Shown here one piece after another: positions 16,891 through 26,292 of a DNA stretch of 64,000 bases. The position numbers and the translations under genes were made by a program. Source of the DNA: Streptococcus respiraculi (GTDB taxonomy: Bacteria; Bacillota; Bacilli; Lactobacillales; Streptococcaceae); contig NZ_CP022680.1 of the NCBI RefSeq assembly GCF_003595525.1, positions 391,001 through 455,000 on the forward strand. Reading direction: 5' to 3'. Below the pieces are notes generated by a model. The model made no database searches, was not told the origin of the DNA, and worked only from the letters and a program-made list of their open reading frames with translations. Positions within the stretch are counted from its first letter, which is position 1. Every line of letters starts with the position of its first letter.

Positions 16891-17886
16891 ATGACTGAAA
16901 CAAAAGTAATGGCCTTGCGTGAAGCGATTAACTTGGCTCAAAGTGAGGAAATGCGTAAGGATGAACGCGTATTCTTAATGGGAGAGGACGTAGGTATCTA
17001 CGGTGGAGACTTCGGTACCTCTGTTGGAATGTTGGAAGAATTTGGTGAAAAACGCGTCCGCGACACACCTATCTCAGAAGCAGCGATTGCAGGTTCAGCT
17101 GTAGGAGCTGCTCAGACTGGTCTTCGTCCAATTGTTGACTTGACCTTCATGGACTTTATCACCATTGCCCTTGATGCCATTGTCAACCAAGCAGCAAAAA
17201 CCAACTACATGTTTGGTGGTGGCTTGAAAACACCAGTCACTTTCCGTGTGGCTTCAGGTTCAGGAATTGGATCAGCAGCGCAACACTCTCAATCACTTGA
17301 AGCATGGTTGACTCATATCCCAGGAATCAAGGTTGTCGCACCAGGTACAGCTAACGATGCTAAGGGGCTCTTGAAATCTTCTATCCTCGATAACAACCCA
17401 GTTATCTTCTTAGAACCAAAAGCACTTTACGGTAAGAAAGAAGAAGTAAACCTTGACCCAGATTTTTACATTCCACTTGGAAAAGGGGAAATCAAACGTG
17501 AAGGAACAGATGTGACAATCGTATCATACGGCCGTATGTTGGAACGTGTGCTTCAAGCAGCTGACGAAGTAGCAGCAGAAGGAATCAGCGTAGAAGTGGT
17601 TGACCCACGTACCCTTATTCCGCTTGACAAAGAATTGATCATCAATTCTGTTAAGAAAACTGGGAAAGTCATCCTTGTCAATGATGCTTACAAAACAGGT
17701 GGTTTCATCGGTGAGATTGCTTCTATTATCACAGAAAGTGAAGCCTTCGATTACCTCGATGCACCAGTTGTGCGTATCGCTTCTGACGACGTTCCAGTTC
17801 CTTATGCTAACATTCTTGAAAATGCAGTATTGCCAAACGTTGAAAAGATTAAAGCTGCAATTTATAAACAAGTCAACAAAGGGTAA
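16891..17886 (+). CDS. pdhB: Pyruvate/acetoin dehydrogenase complex E1 beta subunit
   Basis: A 331-residue transketolase-type subunit that completes the ThDP active site with E1 alpha. Seen are the N-terminal REAINLAQSEEM helix, LMGEDVG, FMDF and a C-terminal transketolase domain (VVDPRTLIPLD). The length matches the family. The start at 16891 has GGAG 10 bp upstream. The 76-bp gap from pdhA has no terminator, so the genes are co-transcribed. Confidence 0.95.
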   Translation: MTETKVMALREAINLAQSEEMRKDERVFLMGEDVGIYGGDFGTSVGMLEEFGEKRVRDTPISEAAIAGSAVGAAQTGLRPIVDLTFMDFITIALDAIVNQAAKTNYMFGGGLKTPVTFRVASGSGIGSAAQHSQSLEAWLTHIPGIKVVAPGTANDAKGLLKSSILDNNPVIFLEPKALYGKKEEVNLDPDFYIPLGKGEIKREGTDVTIVSYGRMLERVLQAADEVAAEGISVEVVDPRTLIPLDKELIINSVKKTGKVILVNDAYKTGGFIGEIASIITESEAFDYLDAPVVRIASDDVPVPYANILENAVLPNVEKIKAAIYKQVNKG

Positions 17887-17977
17887 AAGCGAGAAAGACG
17901 GTTTTGGGAGAGTTCCAAACCGTCGCTCCCTTGTTTGCTAATGGACAAAGAATGGAAAAAACAGAAAGGAAGATTAC

Positions 17978-19363
17978 ATGGCAATAGAAATTATCATGCC
18001 TAAACTCGGTGTAGACATGCAAGAAGGCGAAATCATCGAGTGGAAAAAACAAGAGGGTGATGTGGTCAATGAAGGCGACGTTCTCTTGGAAATGATGTCT
18101 GATAAGACCAGCATGGAATTAGAAGCAGAAGACTCAGGTGTCCTTCTTAAAATCGTTCATGGGAACGGCGCAACCGTGCCTGTTACAGAAGTGATTGCCT
18201 ATCTCGGAGCAGAAGGCGAAAGCGTAGATGTAGTGGCAAGCTCAGCTCCTGCACCAGCACAAGAAAGTGCACCTGCTGAAGTAGCCCCCGTTGCAGTAGT
18301 AGCAGTTCCTACACCAGCTGCAAAACCTCAAGGTGGAGGAAAAGTGCGTGCAACACCAGCAGCTCGTAAATTAGCGAAAGACTTAGATATTGATCTTGGT
18401 CTTGTTCCAGGAACAGGAGCAAATGGTCGTGTCCATAAGGCAGATGTCGAAGATTTCAAGGGTGCTGCTCCTAAAGCAACGCCACTTGCACGTCGTATCG
18501 CTGCTGATAAGGGTATCAATTTAGAAGATATCGTGGGAACAGGTGTCAAAGGCAAGATTCTAAAAGAAGATGTACTTGCAGCACTCGCAGCTAGCCAATC
18601 ACCAGCAGTCGAAGCAGCACCAGCTAAGGCAGCAGAAAAACCAGCCAAAGAATTGCCAGAAGGCGTTGAAATCATCAAGATGAGCCCAATGCGTAAGGCA
18701 ATCTCAAAAGGAATGGTCAACTCTTACCTTACTGCACCAACCTTTACGCTTAACTACGATATTGACATGACTAACCTCATGGCGCTTCGCAAGCAAGTTC
18801 TTGAGCCAATCATGAACAAGACAGGCTTGAAAGTGACCTTTACAGATTTGATTGGTCTAGCGGTTACTCGTACCTTGATGAAAGAAGAGCACCGCTACAT
18901 GAATGCTTCCCTCATCAACGATGCACAAGAAATTGAGTTGCACAAGTTTGTCAACCTTGGAATTGCCGTTGGTTTGGATGACGGTTTGGTTGTACCAGTT
19001 GTACATGGTGCAGACAAGATGAGCCTTTCTGACTTTGTTGTCGCATCAAAAGATGTCATCAAAAAAGCACAATCAGGCAAGTTGAAAGGGGCAGAAATGT
19101 CTGGTTCAACTTTCTCTATTACCAACCTCGGTATGTTTGGTACCAAGACCTTTAACCCAATCATTAACCAACCAAACTCAGCAATTCTCGGTGTTGCCTC
19201 AACTGTTCAAACACCAGTTGTGATTGATGGAGAAATCAAAATCCGTCCAATTATGGCCCTCTGCTTGACTATTGACCACCGTATTATCGATGGTATGAAT
19301 GGTGCCAAGTTTATGGTGGATCTTAAGAATTTACTTGAGAATCCATTGGAATTGTTGATTTGA
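17978..19363 (+). CDS. pdhC: Dihydrolipoamide acyltransferase E2, with two peripheral-subunit-binding domains
   Basis: A 461-residue core enzyme. One lipoyl domain has lipoyl Lys43 (SDKTS) and is followed by an Ala/Pro-rich linker. Two peripheral-subunit-binding domains stand in tandem (about 123-160, RATPAARKLA, and 165-203, KATPLARRIA). The catalytic acyltransferase domain carries DHRIIDG (His434, Asp438) near the C-terminus. The usual E2 has one binding domain, so this subunit could hold more E1/E3. The lipoyl domain is nearly identical to the one on the E3 encoded next. Confidence 0.95.
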   Translation: MAIEIIMPKLGVDMQEGEIIEWKKQEGDVVNEGDVLLEMMSDKTSMELEAEDSGVLLKIVHGNGATVPVTEVIAYLGAEGESVDVVASSAPAPAQESAPAEVAPVAVVAVPTPAAKPQGGGKVRATPAARKLAKDLDIDLGLVPGTGANGRVHKADVEDFKGAAPKATPLARRIAADKGINLEDIVGTGVKGKILKEDVLAALAASQSPAVEAAPAKAAEKPAKELPEGVEIIKMSPMRKAISKGMVNSYLTAPTFTLNYDIDMTNLMALRKQVLEPIMNKTGLKVTFTDLIGLAVTRTLMKEEHRYMNASLINDAQEIELHKFVNLGIAVGLDDGLVVPVVHGADKMSLSDFVVASKDVIKKAQSGKLKGAEMSGSTFSITNLGMFGTKTFNPIINQPNSAILGVASTVQTPVVIDGEIKIRPIMALCLTIDHRIIDGMNGAKFMVDLKNLLENPLELLI

Positions 19364-19431
19364 GTACGAAATCACAGTATAGGTTATCAGTAGAAGAACT
19401 TTTAAACAAAATAAAGAAAGGATGTAGAACG

Positions 19432-19530
19432 AGTTCGTTGGATTTGAACACGAACTAAATGCTCGGAATTTAGATAGTCCTCCTTGGGTATAAACCATCC
19501 TACGTTGGACTCTAAAATTCGGTCGCATTT
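19432..19530 (+). repeat. Two stacked inverted repeats in the lpd leader
   Basis: Arms agttcgt/acgaact (19432-19438, 19450-19456) are followed by a 24-nt imperfect pair (19457-19480 with 19507-19530, aaatgctcgg... against ...ggtcgcattt). The block lies between an aaagaaagg ribosome-like sequence (19412-19422) and the ATG at 19553, which has no ribosome site next to it. It looks like an inserted intergenic element or a regulatory RNA fold. Confidence 0.6.
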
Positions 19531-19552
19531 TGACGTTCTTTGTATCATAATT

Positions 19553-21307
19553 ATGGCAGTTGAAATTATTATGCCAAAACTTGGCGTTGACATGCAAGAA
19601 GGTGAAATCATCGAGTGGAAAAAACAAGAAGGTGATGTGGTTAACGAAGGTGACGTTATCCTAGAAATGATGTCTGATAAGACTAGCATGGAATTAGAAG
19701 CAGAAGATTCAGGAATCTTGCTAAAAATTGTTCGTGGAAACGGTGAAACAGTACCTGTAACAGAAGTAATCGGCTACATCGGTGCAGAAGGCGAAGTGGT
19801 GGACGCAGGTGCAGCTCCAAAAGCAGATGTTGCTCAGGCAACTGCAGACTTGAAAGCAGCAGGACTTGAAGTGCCAGCGGCTCCAAAAGCAGCGCCCGCA
19901 GCTCCAAAAGCAGAACTTGCAGCAGACGAATACGATATGGTCGTTGTCGGTGGAGGTCCTGCAGGTTACTACGCTGCGATTCGTGGTGCTCAATTAGGTG
20001 GAAAAATCGCCATCGTTGAGAAATCAGAATTTGGTGGAACATGCTTGAACAAAGGATGTATCCCAACAAAAACCTATCTTAAAAATGCAGAAATCCTTGA
20101 CGGTTTGAAGATTGCAGCTGGTCGTGGTATCAATCTTGCTTCAACCAACTATACAATCGATATGGATAAGACTGTAGATTTCAAAAACTCAGTTGTTAAA
20201 ACATTGACAGGTGGGGTACAAGGACTCTTGAAAGCCAATAAGGTAACCATCTTCAACGGTCTTGGTCAAGTAAACCCTGATAAGACTGTCACAATCGGCA
20301 GCCAAACCATCAAAGGTCGTAGCATCGTCCTTGCGACAGGTTCAAAAGTATCACGCATCAACATCCCAGGTATCGATTCTAAACTTGTCTTGACCTCAGA
20401 TGATATCCTTGATCTTCGTGAAATTCCAAAAACTCTTACTGTTATGGGTGGTGGAGTTGTCGGAGTGGAACTTGGACTTGTCTATGCGTCATACGGTACA
20501 GAAGTAACCGTTGTGGAAATGGCAGACCGGATCATTCCAGGTATGGACCGTGAAGTGTCTGTTGAACTTCAAAAAGTCCTTTCTAAGAAAGGCATGAAGT
20601 TCTTGACCTCTGTTGGTGTATCAGAAATTATCGAAGCCAACAACCAATTGACCATCAAGTTGAACGACGGTTCAGAAATCGTATCTGAAAAAGCTCTTCT
20701 TTCAATCGGACGTGTACCACAATTGGCTGGTTTGGAAAATCTGAACCTTGAAATGGACCGTGGACGTATCAAAGTCAATGCCTACCAAGAAACATCTATC
20801 CCAGGTATCTATGCGCCAGGTGATGTGAATGGTACTAAGATGTTGGCGCATGCCGCTTACCGTATGGGTGAAGTAGCAGCTGAAAATGCGATTAACGGAA
20901 ACCATCATAAAGCGAAATTGGATTTCACACCAGCAGCCGTCTACACACATCCAGAGATTGCCATGGTTGGTTTGACAGAAGACCAAGCACGTGAGCAATA
21001 TGGAAATGACATCTTGATTGGTAAATGTAGCTTTACTGGAAATGGTCGTGCCATTGCTTCGAATGAAGCGCATGGATTTGTCAAAGTCATTGCAGATAAG
21101 AAATACCATGAAATCCTTGGTGTTCACATTATTGGTCCAGTAGCCGCTGAAATGATCAATGAAGCAGCAACTATTATGGAATCAGAATTGACAGTGGACG
21201 ATGTAGCAGCATCTATCCACGGGCACCCAACCTTCTCAGAAGTCATGTACGAAGCCTTCTTGGATGTCTTGGGAGTAGCCATTCACAACCCACCAAAACG
21301 CAAATAA
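19553..21307 (+). CDS. lpd: Dihydrolipoamide dehydrogenase E3 with N-terminal lipoyl domain
   Basis: A flavoenzyme of about 584 residues that reoxidises dihydrolipoamide with NAD+. Residues 1-80 are a lipoyl domain (Lys43, SDKTS) nearly identical to that of E2. It then has an Ala/Pro linker, an FAD site GGGPAGYYAA, the redox disulfide GGTCLNKGCIPTK, an NAD site GGGVVGVELG, and the C-terminal dimer domain with HPTFSE. ATG 19553 matches the start of the lipoyl domain (MAVEIIMPKLG), though no ribosome site is visible; a TTG at 19484 is the only longer option. Confidence 0.93.
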   Translation: MAVEIIMPKLGVDMQEGEIIEWKKQEGDVVNEGDVILEMMSDKTSMELEAEDSGILLKIVRGNGETVPVTEVIGYIGAEGEVVDAGAAPKADVAQATADLKAAGLEVPAAPKAAPAAPKAELAADEYDMVVVGGGPAGYYAAIRGAQLGGKIAIVEKSEFGGTCLNKGCIPTKTYLKNAEILDGLKIAAGRGINLASTNYTIDMDKTVDFKNSVVKTLTGGVQGLLKANKVTIFNGLGQVNPDKTVTIGSQTIKGRSIVLATGSKVSRINIPGIDSKLVLTSDDILDLREIPKTLTVMGGGVVGVELGLVYASYGTEVTVVEMADRIIPGMDREVSVELQKVLSKKGMKFLTSVGVSEIIEANNQLTIKLNDGSEIVSEKALLSIGRVPQLAGLENLNLEMDRGRIKVNAYQETSIPGIYAPGDVNGTKMLAHAAYRMGEVAAENAINGNHHKAKLDFTPAAVYTHPEIAMVGLTEDQAREQYGNDILIGKCSFTGNGRAIASNEAHGFVKVIADKKYHEILGVHIIGPVAAEMINEAATIMESELTVDDVAASIHGHPTFSEVMYEAFLDVLGVAIHNPPKRK

Positions 21308-21313
21308 GAAAGC

Positions 21314-21340
21314 AAAAAGGGGCGAAAGCCTCTTTTTCTT
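21314..21340 (+). terminator. Terminator after lpd
   Basis: Stem aaaaaggggc / gcctcttttt with a GAAA loop and a T-run. Confidence 0.75.
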
Positions 21341-21418
21341 GCATATAGAGTAATACCAATCACTTGTCTTTTGACAGTGTTTACCCTATACTAGATATTG
21401 AGTATACTCAATAGAAAT

Positions 21419-21490
21419 TAAAGACTGATTAGGCAACGAACCGTAGGTAGAACTAGAGTTCGGAAAGGTGAGTTAACAACGTCAGGATTT
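21419..21490 (+). repeat. Dispersed intergenic repeat, copy 1
   Basis: A segment of about 72 bp between lpd and lplA (ctgattaggcaacgaa ... aaggtgagttaac ... gtcag) that aligns along its length with the reverse complement of 29987-30059. The preceding gagtatactc (21401-21410) is palindromic. It resembles the small intergenic repeats (RUP/BOX-like) of streptococci; the exact family was not determined. Confidence 0.65.
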
Positions 21491-21525
21491 AATTTTTGAA
21501 CAGTATGAAAAATGAGGAGTACATT

Positions 21526-22515
21526 ATGAAATACATCATCAACAACAGTAACGATCCTGCCTATAACATTGCTTTAGAAGCCTATGCTTTTAAGGAGTTG
21601 ACGGATGTCGATGAGATTTTTATCTTATGGATCAATGAGCCTGCGATTATCATTGGAAAACACCAAAATGCCATTCAGGAAATCAACAAGGAATACACCG
21701 ACGCACACGGTATCCACGTTGTTCGTCGTTTGTCAGGTGGTGGCGCGGTTTATCATGATTTGAACAACTTGAACTACACCATTATTTCCAATAAGGCAGA
21801 CGAAGGGGCCTTTGATTTCAAAACCTTCTCAAAACCAGTGATTGACACCCTTGCAACCTTAGGAGTGAAGGCTGATTTTACGGGCCGTAATGACCTTGAA
21901 ATTGACGGCAAGAAGATTTGTGGGAATGCTCAAGCTTACGCTAAGGGTCGCATGATGCACCATGGTTGCCTGCTCTTTGATGTTGATATGACCGTCTTGG
22001 GAGATGCGCTTAAAGTCAGCAAGGATAAGATTGAGTCTAAAGGTGTGAAATCGGTTCGTGCGCGTGTGACCAATATTAACAACGAATTGCCAGAAAAAAT
22101 GACCGTCTTGGAATTTAAAGAGGCCATTTTAGACCAGATGAAAAAAGAATACCCAGACATGGACGAATACGTCTTGTCAGAGGATGAATTAGCTCGTATC
22201 AAAGAAATCCGTGATAGCCAATTTGGCACATGGGATTGGACATTCGGTCAAACACCTGAATATACTGTTGAGCGTAGCGTCCGTTATCCTGCAGGAAAAA
22301 TCACGACCTATGTCAAGGCAGAAAAATCAGTCATTGAATCAATTAAAATTTACGGTGACTTCTTTGGAATCGGAGATGTCTCAGATATCGAGAACTTGTT
22401 GGTTGGTACGCGTTACGAGTATACAGATGTACTTGAAAAACTCCAAACCATTGATACGACACACTATTTCTCACGTATGACGACAGAAGAAGTTGCAAAA
22501 GCGATTGTCGCTTAA
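21526..22515 (+). CDS. lplA: Lipoate-protein ligase
   Basis: A 329-residue enzyme that adenylates lipoate and attaches it to the lipoyl lysines, here most likely those of the adjacent E2 and E3. It contains the signatures RRLSGGGAVYHD (lipoate site) and GRNDLEIDGKKICGNAQ, and a C-terminal accessory domain. The start at 21526 has GAGGAG upstream. It lies just after the dehydrogenase genes but is separated from them by a terminator and a repeat, so it may have separate expression. Confidence 0.93.
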   Translation: MKYIINNSNDPAYNIALEAYAFKELTDVDEIFILWINEPAIIIGKHQNAIQEINKEYTDAHGIHVVRRLSGGGAVYHDLNNLNYTIISNKADEGAFDFKTFSKPVIDTLATLGVKADFTGRNDLEIDGKKICGNAQAYAKGRMMHHGCLLFDVDMTVLGDALKVSKDKIESKGVKSVRARVTNINNELPEKMTVLEFKEAILDQMKKEYPDMDEYVLSEDELARIKEIRDSQFGTWDWTFGQTPEYTVERSVRYPAGKITTYVKAEKSVIESIKIYGDFFGIGDVSDIENLLVGTRYEYTDVLEKLQTIDTTHYFSRMTTEEVAKAIVA

Positions 22516-22523
22516 GAGAGAAT

Positions 22524-22550
22524 AGGAGGTTGGGAAACCAGCCTCTTTTA
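22524..22550 (+). terminator. Terminator after lplA
   Basis: Stem gaggttgg / ccagcctc with a T-run. Confidence 0.7.
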
Positions 22551-22654
22551 TGACTATATAGCTCCTGCCTATGGCTGTTCATAAGGGTTTGGTATTAGTC
22601 AAATAGGGGAGTTTTTGGTATGATAGAAGAGTAATTTTACCGATAGGAGAAACT

Positions 22655-23503
22655 ATGTCAAATAATTTACTTGTTTTGCAATCAGACTTCGGTTTGGTCG
22701 ATGGAGCAGTGTCAGCCATGATTGGGGTGGCGCTACAAGAATCTCGTGATTTGGTCGTTCACAATCTGACACATGATATTACCCCTTACAATATCTTTGA
22801 AGGTTCGTATCGTCTTTTTCAAACAGTAGAATACTGGCCGGAAGGCACAACCTTCGTCTCTGTTGTTGACCCAGGTGTCGGATCAAAACGTAAGAGCGTT
22901 GTGGCGCTGACTGAGCAAAACCATTACATCGTGACCCCTGATAACGGGACTCTTTCTTTCATCAAACAACACGTTGGTATCAAGGCTGTGCGTGAGATTT
23001 CAGAAGTGGCGAATCGCCGTGCCAATACGGAACATTCCTATACCTTCCATGGTCGTGATGTATATGCCTATACAGGTGCAAAATTGGCGTCTGGTCATAT
23101 TAGCTTCGAAGAAGTAGGGCCTGAGCTCAAGGTGGAAGATATTGTTGAGATTCCAACTGTACCAACAGAAGTCGGTACTGACTTTGTCAAGGGTGCGATT
23201 GACATCTTGGATGTCCGCTTTGGTTCTCTTTGGACATCGATTACCCGCGAGGAATTTTATAGTCTCACTCCAACCTTTGGAGATCGCTTTGAAGTGACCA
23301 TTTATAACAATGATATGCTGGTCTACCAAAACCAAGTAACCTACGGCAAGTCCTTTGCGGATGTTCGTATCGGTCAGCCTCTGCTTTATATCAATTCCCT
23401 TTACCGTGTAGGTCTTGCCATCAATCAAGGTTCATTTGCTAAGGCATATAATGTTGGTGTCGGACAAAACTGGCATATTGAAATTAAGAAAATGAGTGTT
23501 TAG
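22655..23503 (+). CDS. SAM hydroxide adenosyltransferase (DUF62 family)
   Basis: A 282-residue enzyme of the fluorinase/DUF62 superfamily. It has the N-terminal TDFG-like strand (QSDFGLVDG), [16 protein letters not shown] and FHGRDVY motifs, and a C-terminal SAM-binding domain. Known members hydrolyse S-adenosylmethionine to adenosine and methionine. The start at 22655 has GGAGAAA upstream. It is followed 20 bp later by an ECF S component, a pairing that suggests the product or substrate is linked to uptake of a related compound; that link is inference. Confidence 0.87.
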   Translation: MSNNLLVLQSDFGLVDGAVSAMIGVALQESRDLVVHNLTHDITPYNIFEGSYRLFQTVEYWPEGTTFVSVVDPGVGSKRKSVVALTEQNHYIVTPDNGTLSFIKQHVGIKAVREISEVANRRANTEHSYTFHGRDVYAYTGAKLASGHISFEEVGPELKVEDIVEIPTVPTEVGTDFVKGAIDILDVRFGSLWTSITREEFYSLTPTFGDRFEVTIYNNDMLVYQNQVTYGKSFADVRIGQPLLYINSLYRVGLAINQGSFAKAYNVGVGQNWHIEIKKMSV

Positions 23504-23523
23504 CAAGAAAAAGGAGATTCTCA

Positions 23524-24072
23524 ATGAAAAATAATTCGATTAAAACAGTTGTGGCAACGGGTGTCGGAGCAGCCTTGTTTGTGGTGATTAGCCTGCTCGT
23601 CAATATTCCTGTTGGTTTTATCCCTAATACGTCAGTGCAACTCCAGTATGCTGTTCAGTCTCTATTAGCTGTTCTCTTTGGCCCAATCGTTGGTTTCTTA
23701 GTTGGCTTTATCGGCCATGCCTTGAAAGATTCCCTCACCTACAGTCCTTGGTGGTCATGGATTTTTGCATCAGGCGTTTTCGGCTTGATTGTTGGAACCG
23801 TGAAAAATCGCTTGCGTATCAGTGAAGGTGCCTTTACGACCAAGGATATTGTCTTGTTCAACGGAGTGCAAATCGTGGCGAACCTCCTTGTCTGGGGTGT
23901 CATCGCACCTGTTTTGGACATCTTAGTCTACCATGAGCCAGCCAATAAAGTATTTATCCAAGGAGTGGTAGCTGGTAGTCTCAATGCTGCTACTGTTGCG
24001 ATTGCAGGAACGATTTTACTAGCAGTCTATGCCAAGACACAAGTGCAAAGCAACAGCTTATCAAAAGATTAG
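23524..24072 (+). CDS. ECF transporter S component (UPF0397 family)
   Basis: A 182-residue membrane protein with about five helices and the UPF0397 pattern ([13 protein letters not shown] near the N-terminus, [21 protein letters not shown]). It provides substrate specificity for an ECF transporter. Its probable partners, a double ATPase and a T component, are encoded at 26293-28800, separated by two unrelated genes. In related streptococci these genes are adjacent. The start at 23524 has AAAGGAG upstream. Confidence 0.85.
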   Translation: MKNNSIKTVVATGVGAALFVVISLLVNIPVGFIPNTSVQLQYAVQSLLAVLFGPIVGFLVGFIGHALKDSLTYSPWWSWIFASGVFGLIVGTVKNRLRISEGAFTTKDIVLFNGVQIVANLLVWGVIAPVLDILVYHEPANKVFIQGVVAGSLNAATVAIAGTILLAVYAKTQVQSNSLSKD

Positions 24073-24087
24073 AACTTCCTTGTTCAT

Positions 24088-24122
24088 AACCTGTTCAGTG
24101 ATTCCTGAGCAGGTTTTGTTTC
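24088..24122 (+). terminator. Terminator after the UPF0397 gene
   Basis: Stem aacctgttcag / ctgagcaggtt followed by ttgttt. Confidence 0.7.
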
Positions 24123-24230
24123 GTATTTTCGGTCAAATAAATTGCCTTCAATTGTAGATACAAAGTATAATAGAAGAGTTGAATGATAAAATTCAGACAA
24201 TTTTTAGAAAGAAAAGAGAGAAGAAATCTT

Positions 24231-25217
24231 ATGGCAAAAGATATTCGTGTCTTACTGTATTACAAATACGTTCCAATTGAAAATGCGCAAGAATTTGCGG
24301 CGGAACACTTAGCATTTTGTAAATCAATCGGCTTAAAAGGTCGTATCCTTGTAGCGGATGAAGGAATCAATGGAACAGTTTCGGGTGATTATGAAACGAC
24401 CCAAAAATACATGGACTATGTCCACTCACTTCCTGGTATGGAAGACCTTTGGTTCAAGATTGACGAGGAAGAAGAGCAAGCCTTCAAGAAAATGTTTGTT
24501 CGCTACAAGAAAGAAATCGTGCACTTGGGCTTAGAAGACAATGATTTTGACAACGACATCAACCCGCTTGAAACAACAGGTGCCTACCTTTCACCACAAG
24601 AATTTAAGGAAGCCCTTTTGGATGAAAACACCGTCGTTCTTGATACACGTAATGACTACGAATATGACCTCGGGCACTTCCGTGGAGCCATTCGACCAGA
24701 CATCCGCAACTTCCGCGAGTTGCCACAATGGGTCCGTGACAACAAGGAAAAATTCATGGACAAACGCGTGGTTGTTTACTGTACGGGTGGAGTCCGTTGT
24801 GAGAAATTCTCTGGTTGGATGGTCCGTGAAGGCTACAAAGATGTTGGTCAACTGCATGGTGGTATTGCGACTTATGGAAAAGATCCAGAAGTTCGTGGCG
24901 AACTTTGGGATGGAAAAATGTACGTCTTTGATGAGCGTATTGCTGTTGATGTCAACCACGTAGACCCTGTTGTAGTCGGAAAAGACTGGTTTGACGGAAC
25001 GCCATGTGAACGCTATGTCAACTGTGGCAATCCATTCTGTAACCGCCGTATCTTGACCTCAGAAGAAAACGAGCATACATACCTCCGTGGTTGCTCGCAC
25101 GAATGCCGTGTTCACCCCCGCAATCGCTATGTGGCTGAACACCAGTTGACACGTGAAGAAGTCGCAGAACGTTTAGCGGTTATCGGAGAAACGCTTGACG
25201 AACTTATCGCAAATTAA
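24231..25217 (+). CDS. trhO: tRNA uridine(34) hydroxylase, rhodanese-like (TrhO)
   Basis: A 328-residue cytosolic protein. It has an N-terminal ferredoxin-like domain, a rhodanese domain with active-site Cys in [12 protein letters not shown], and a C-terminal zinc-ribbon-like Cys cluster (CxNCxNPFCNRR and C-SHEC). The family performs oxygen-dependent hydroxylation of U34 in tRNA wobble positions. ATG 24231 was chosen because it gives the family N-terminus; the ribosome site is a weak AGAGAGAAG. It has terminators on both sides, so it is monocistronic. Confidence 0.9.
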   Translation: MAKDIRVLLYYKYVPIENAQEFAAEHLAFCKSIGLKGRILVADEGINGTVSGDYETTQKYMDYVHSLPGMEDLWFKIDEEEEQAFKKMFVRYKKEIVHLGLEDNDFDNDINPLETTGAYLSPQEFKEALLDENTVVLDTRNDYEYDLGHFRGAIRPDIRNFRELPQWVRDNKEKFMDKRVVVYCTGGVRCEKFSGWMVREGYKDVGQLHGGIATYGKDPEVRGELWDGKMYVFDERIAVDVNHVDPVVVGKDWFDGTPCERYVNCGNPFCNRRILTSEENEHTYLRGCSHECRVHPRNRYVAEHQLTREEVAERLAVIGETLDELIAN

Positions 25218-25221
25218 GCAT

Positions 25222-25253
25222 GAAAAGAACTGGGCAACATGTCCAGTCTTTTC
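25222..25253 (+). terminator. Terminator after trhO
   Basis: Stem gaactgg / ccagtct flanked by an A-run and TTTTCTTTT. Confidence 0.65.
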
Positions 25254-25322
25254 TTTTGCAAAAGCTATAACCTCCCATGTCAAAAACTATGAAAATTCAG
25301 GTTGATTTTATGGTAAAATAGT
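25249..25322 (+). repeat. 74-bp promoter-bearing direct repeat, copy 1
   Basis: It starts in the T-run after the trhO terminator (ttcttttgcaaaagctataacc) and ends with the extended -10 tggtaaaatag. It is matched at 26137-26212 with few differences. It supplies the promoter for the phosphorylase-family gene. Confidence 0.8.
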
Positions 25323-25339
25323 GAAAGAGGAGAATATCT

Positions 25340-26101
25340 ATGATTTTAGAAGAATTTGATAGTAATCGCTTAGCCATTATTAATCCTGAGGATCTGATAG
25401 CTCCCTTGCCAGACTTTCCAGAGGTGGCGGTGTCCTGTTTTGCTCGAGGGACCTTTGATCGTCTGTTGAGAGCTTATCCACAGGAGTTGCTTTTTACGAC
25501 AGCTATCGCAAATGTGGAAATTCCGATTTATCGGATTGTTGTGGCGGGAAGAAACATAGCCATTTTTAATGCACCCGTAGGGTCTCCTGCTTGTGTAGCG
25601 GTTTTAGAAGATTTGATTGCTTTAGGGATGAGAAAATTGGTGCTTTTTGGGACTTGCGGCGTTCTTGATGAGGATATTGCTGAGACGTCCATCATTGTGC
25701 CTCTTTCAGCCATTCGAGATGAGGGAACGAGTTACCACTATGTGAAAGCAAGTGATGAGATTCTTTTAAATACCGATATTCAGCAAGCTTTCATCCAGTT
25801 TTTAGAGGATAAGAAGATTTCTCATGTGACAGGTAAGGTCTGGACGACAGATGGAATCTATCGAGAAACCATTGATAAATTGCGCAAGCGAAAAGACAGC
25901 GGAGCGATTTGTGTCGATATGGAATGTTCTGCTGTGGCGGCTCTGGCTTGCTTTCGTGGGGTAGATATCGCTCATTTTTTCTATGCAGCAGATCATCTAT
26001 CTGAGGAAGAGTGGGACATGAGAACCCTTGCAAATGATGCGGATTTAGACGAGAAAGATAAGGTTGCAGATTTGGCGGTTCAGTTTGCTTTGACCTTATA
26101 G
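25340..26101 (+). CDS. Nucleoside phosphorylase-family protein
   Basis: A 253-residue PNP/UDP phosphorylase-fold protein. It has the phosphate-binding-like glycine loop (FGTCGVL), a GSP motif (APVGSPA), and the nucleoside-site CVDMECSAVAALA that typifies uridine or purine nucleoside phosphorylases. It should cleave a nucleoside to base and ribose-1-phosphate; the substrate is not defined. A GAGGAG ribosome site precedes 25340. The gene is flanked by two 74-bp direct repeats and by terminators, which suggests insertion or duplication between trhO and the ECF ATPase. Confidence 0.82.
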   Translation: MILEEFDSNRLAIINPEDLIAPLPDFPEVAVSCFARGTFDRLLRAYPQELLFTTAIANVEIPIYRIVVAGRNIAIFNAPVGSPACVAVLEDLIALGMRKLVLFGTCGVLDEDIAETSIIVPLSAIRDEGTSYHYVKASDEILLNTDIQQAFIQFLEDKKISHVTGKVWTTDGIYRETIDKLRKRKDSGAICVDMECSAVAALACFRGVDIAHFFYAADHLSEEEWDMRTLANDADLDEKDKVADLAVQFALTL

Positions 26102-26115
26102 AGGAGTTCTATTAT

Positions 26116-26143
26116 AAAGGCTGGATGATTCCAGCTTTTTCTT
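26116..26143 (+). terminator. Terminator after the phosphorylase-family gene
   Basis: Stem aaggctgg / ccagctttt with a T-run, leading into the second 74-bp repeat. Confidence 0.7.
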
Positions 26144-26212
26144 TTGCAAAAGCTATAACCCCCCATATCAAAAAACTATGCAAATTCAGGTCGATTTTAT
26201 GGTAAAATAGTA
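26137..26212 (+). repeat. 74-bp promoter-bearing direct repeat, copy 2
   Basis: A near-identical copy of 25249-25322, again ending in tggtaaaatag, now upstream of the ECF ATPase gene. The 80 bp between it and the start codon (26213-26292) hold no riboswitch I recognise. Confidence 0.8.
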
Positions 26213-26292
26213 AGATAGAAAACGTTTCACTAGTCACTGGGGGAAAGTACTCAAGGGCTAGGGACTGCGGAAGAAATGAGATAACAGCATTT

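Noticed and set aside
26213..26292. TPP or other riboswitch before the ECF ATPase
   Set aside because: Purine-rich blocks are present but none of the conserved riboswitch core sequences could be found.
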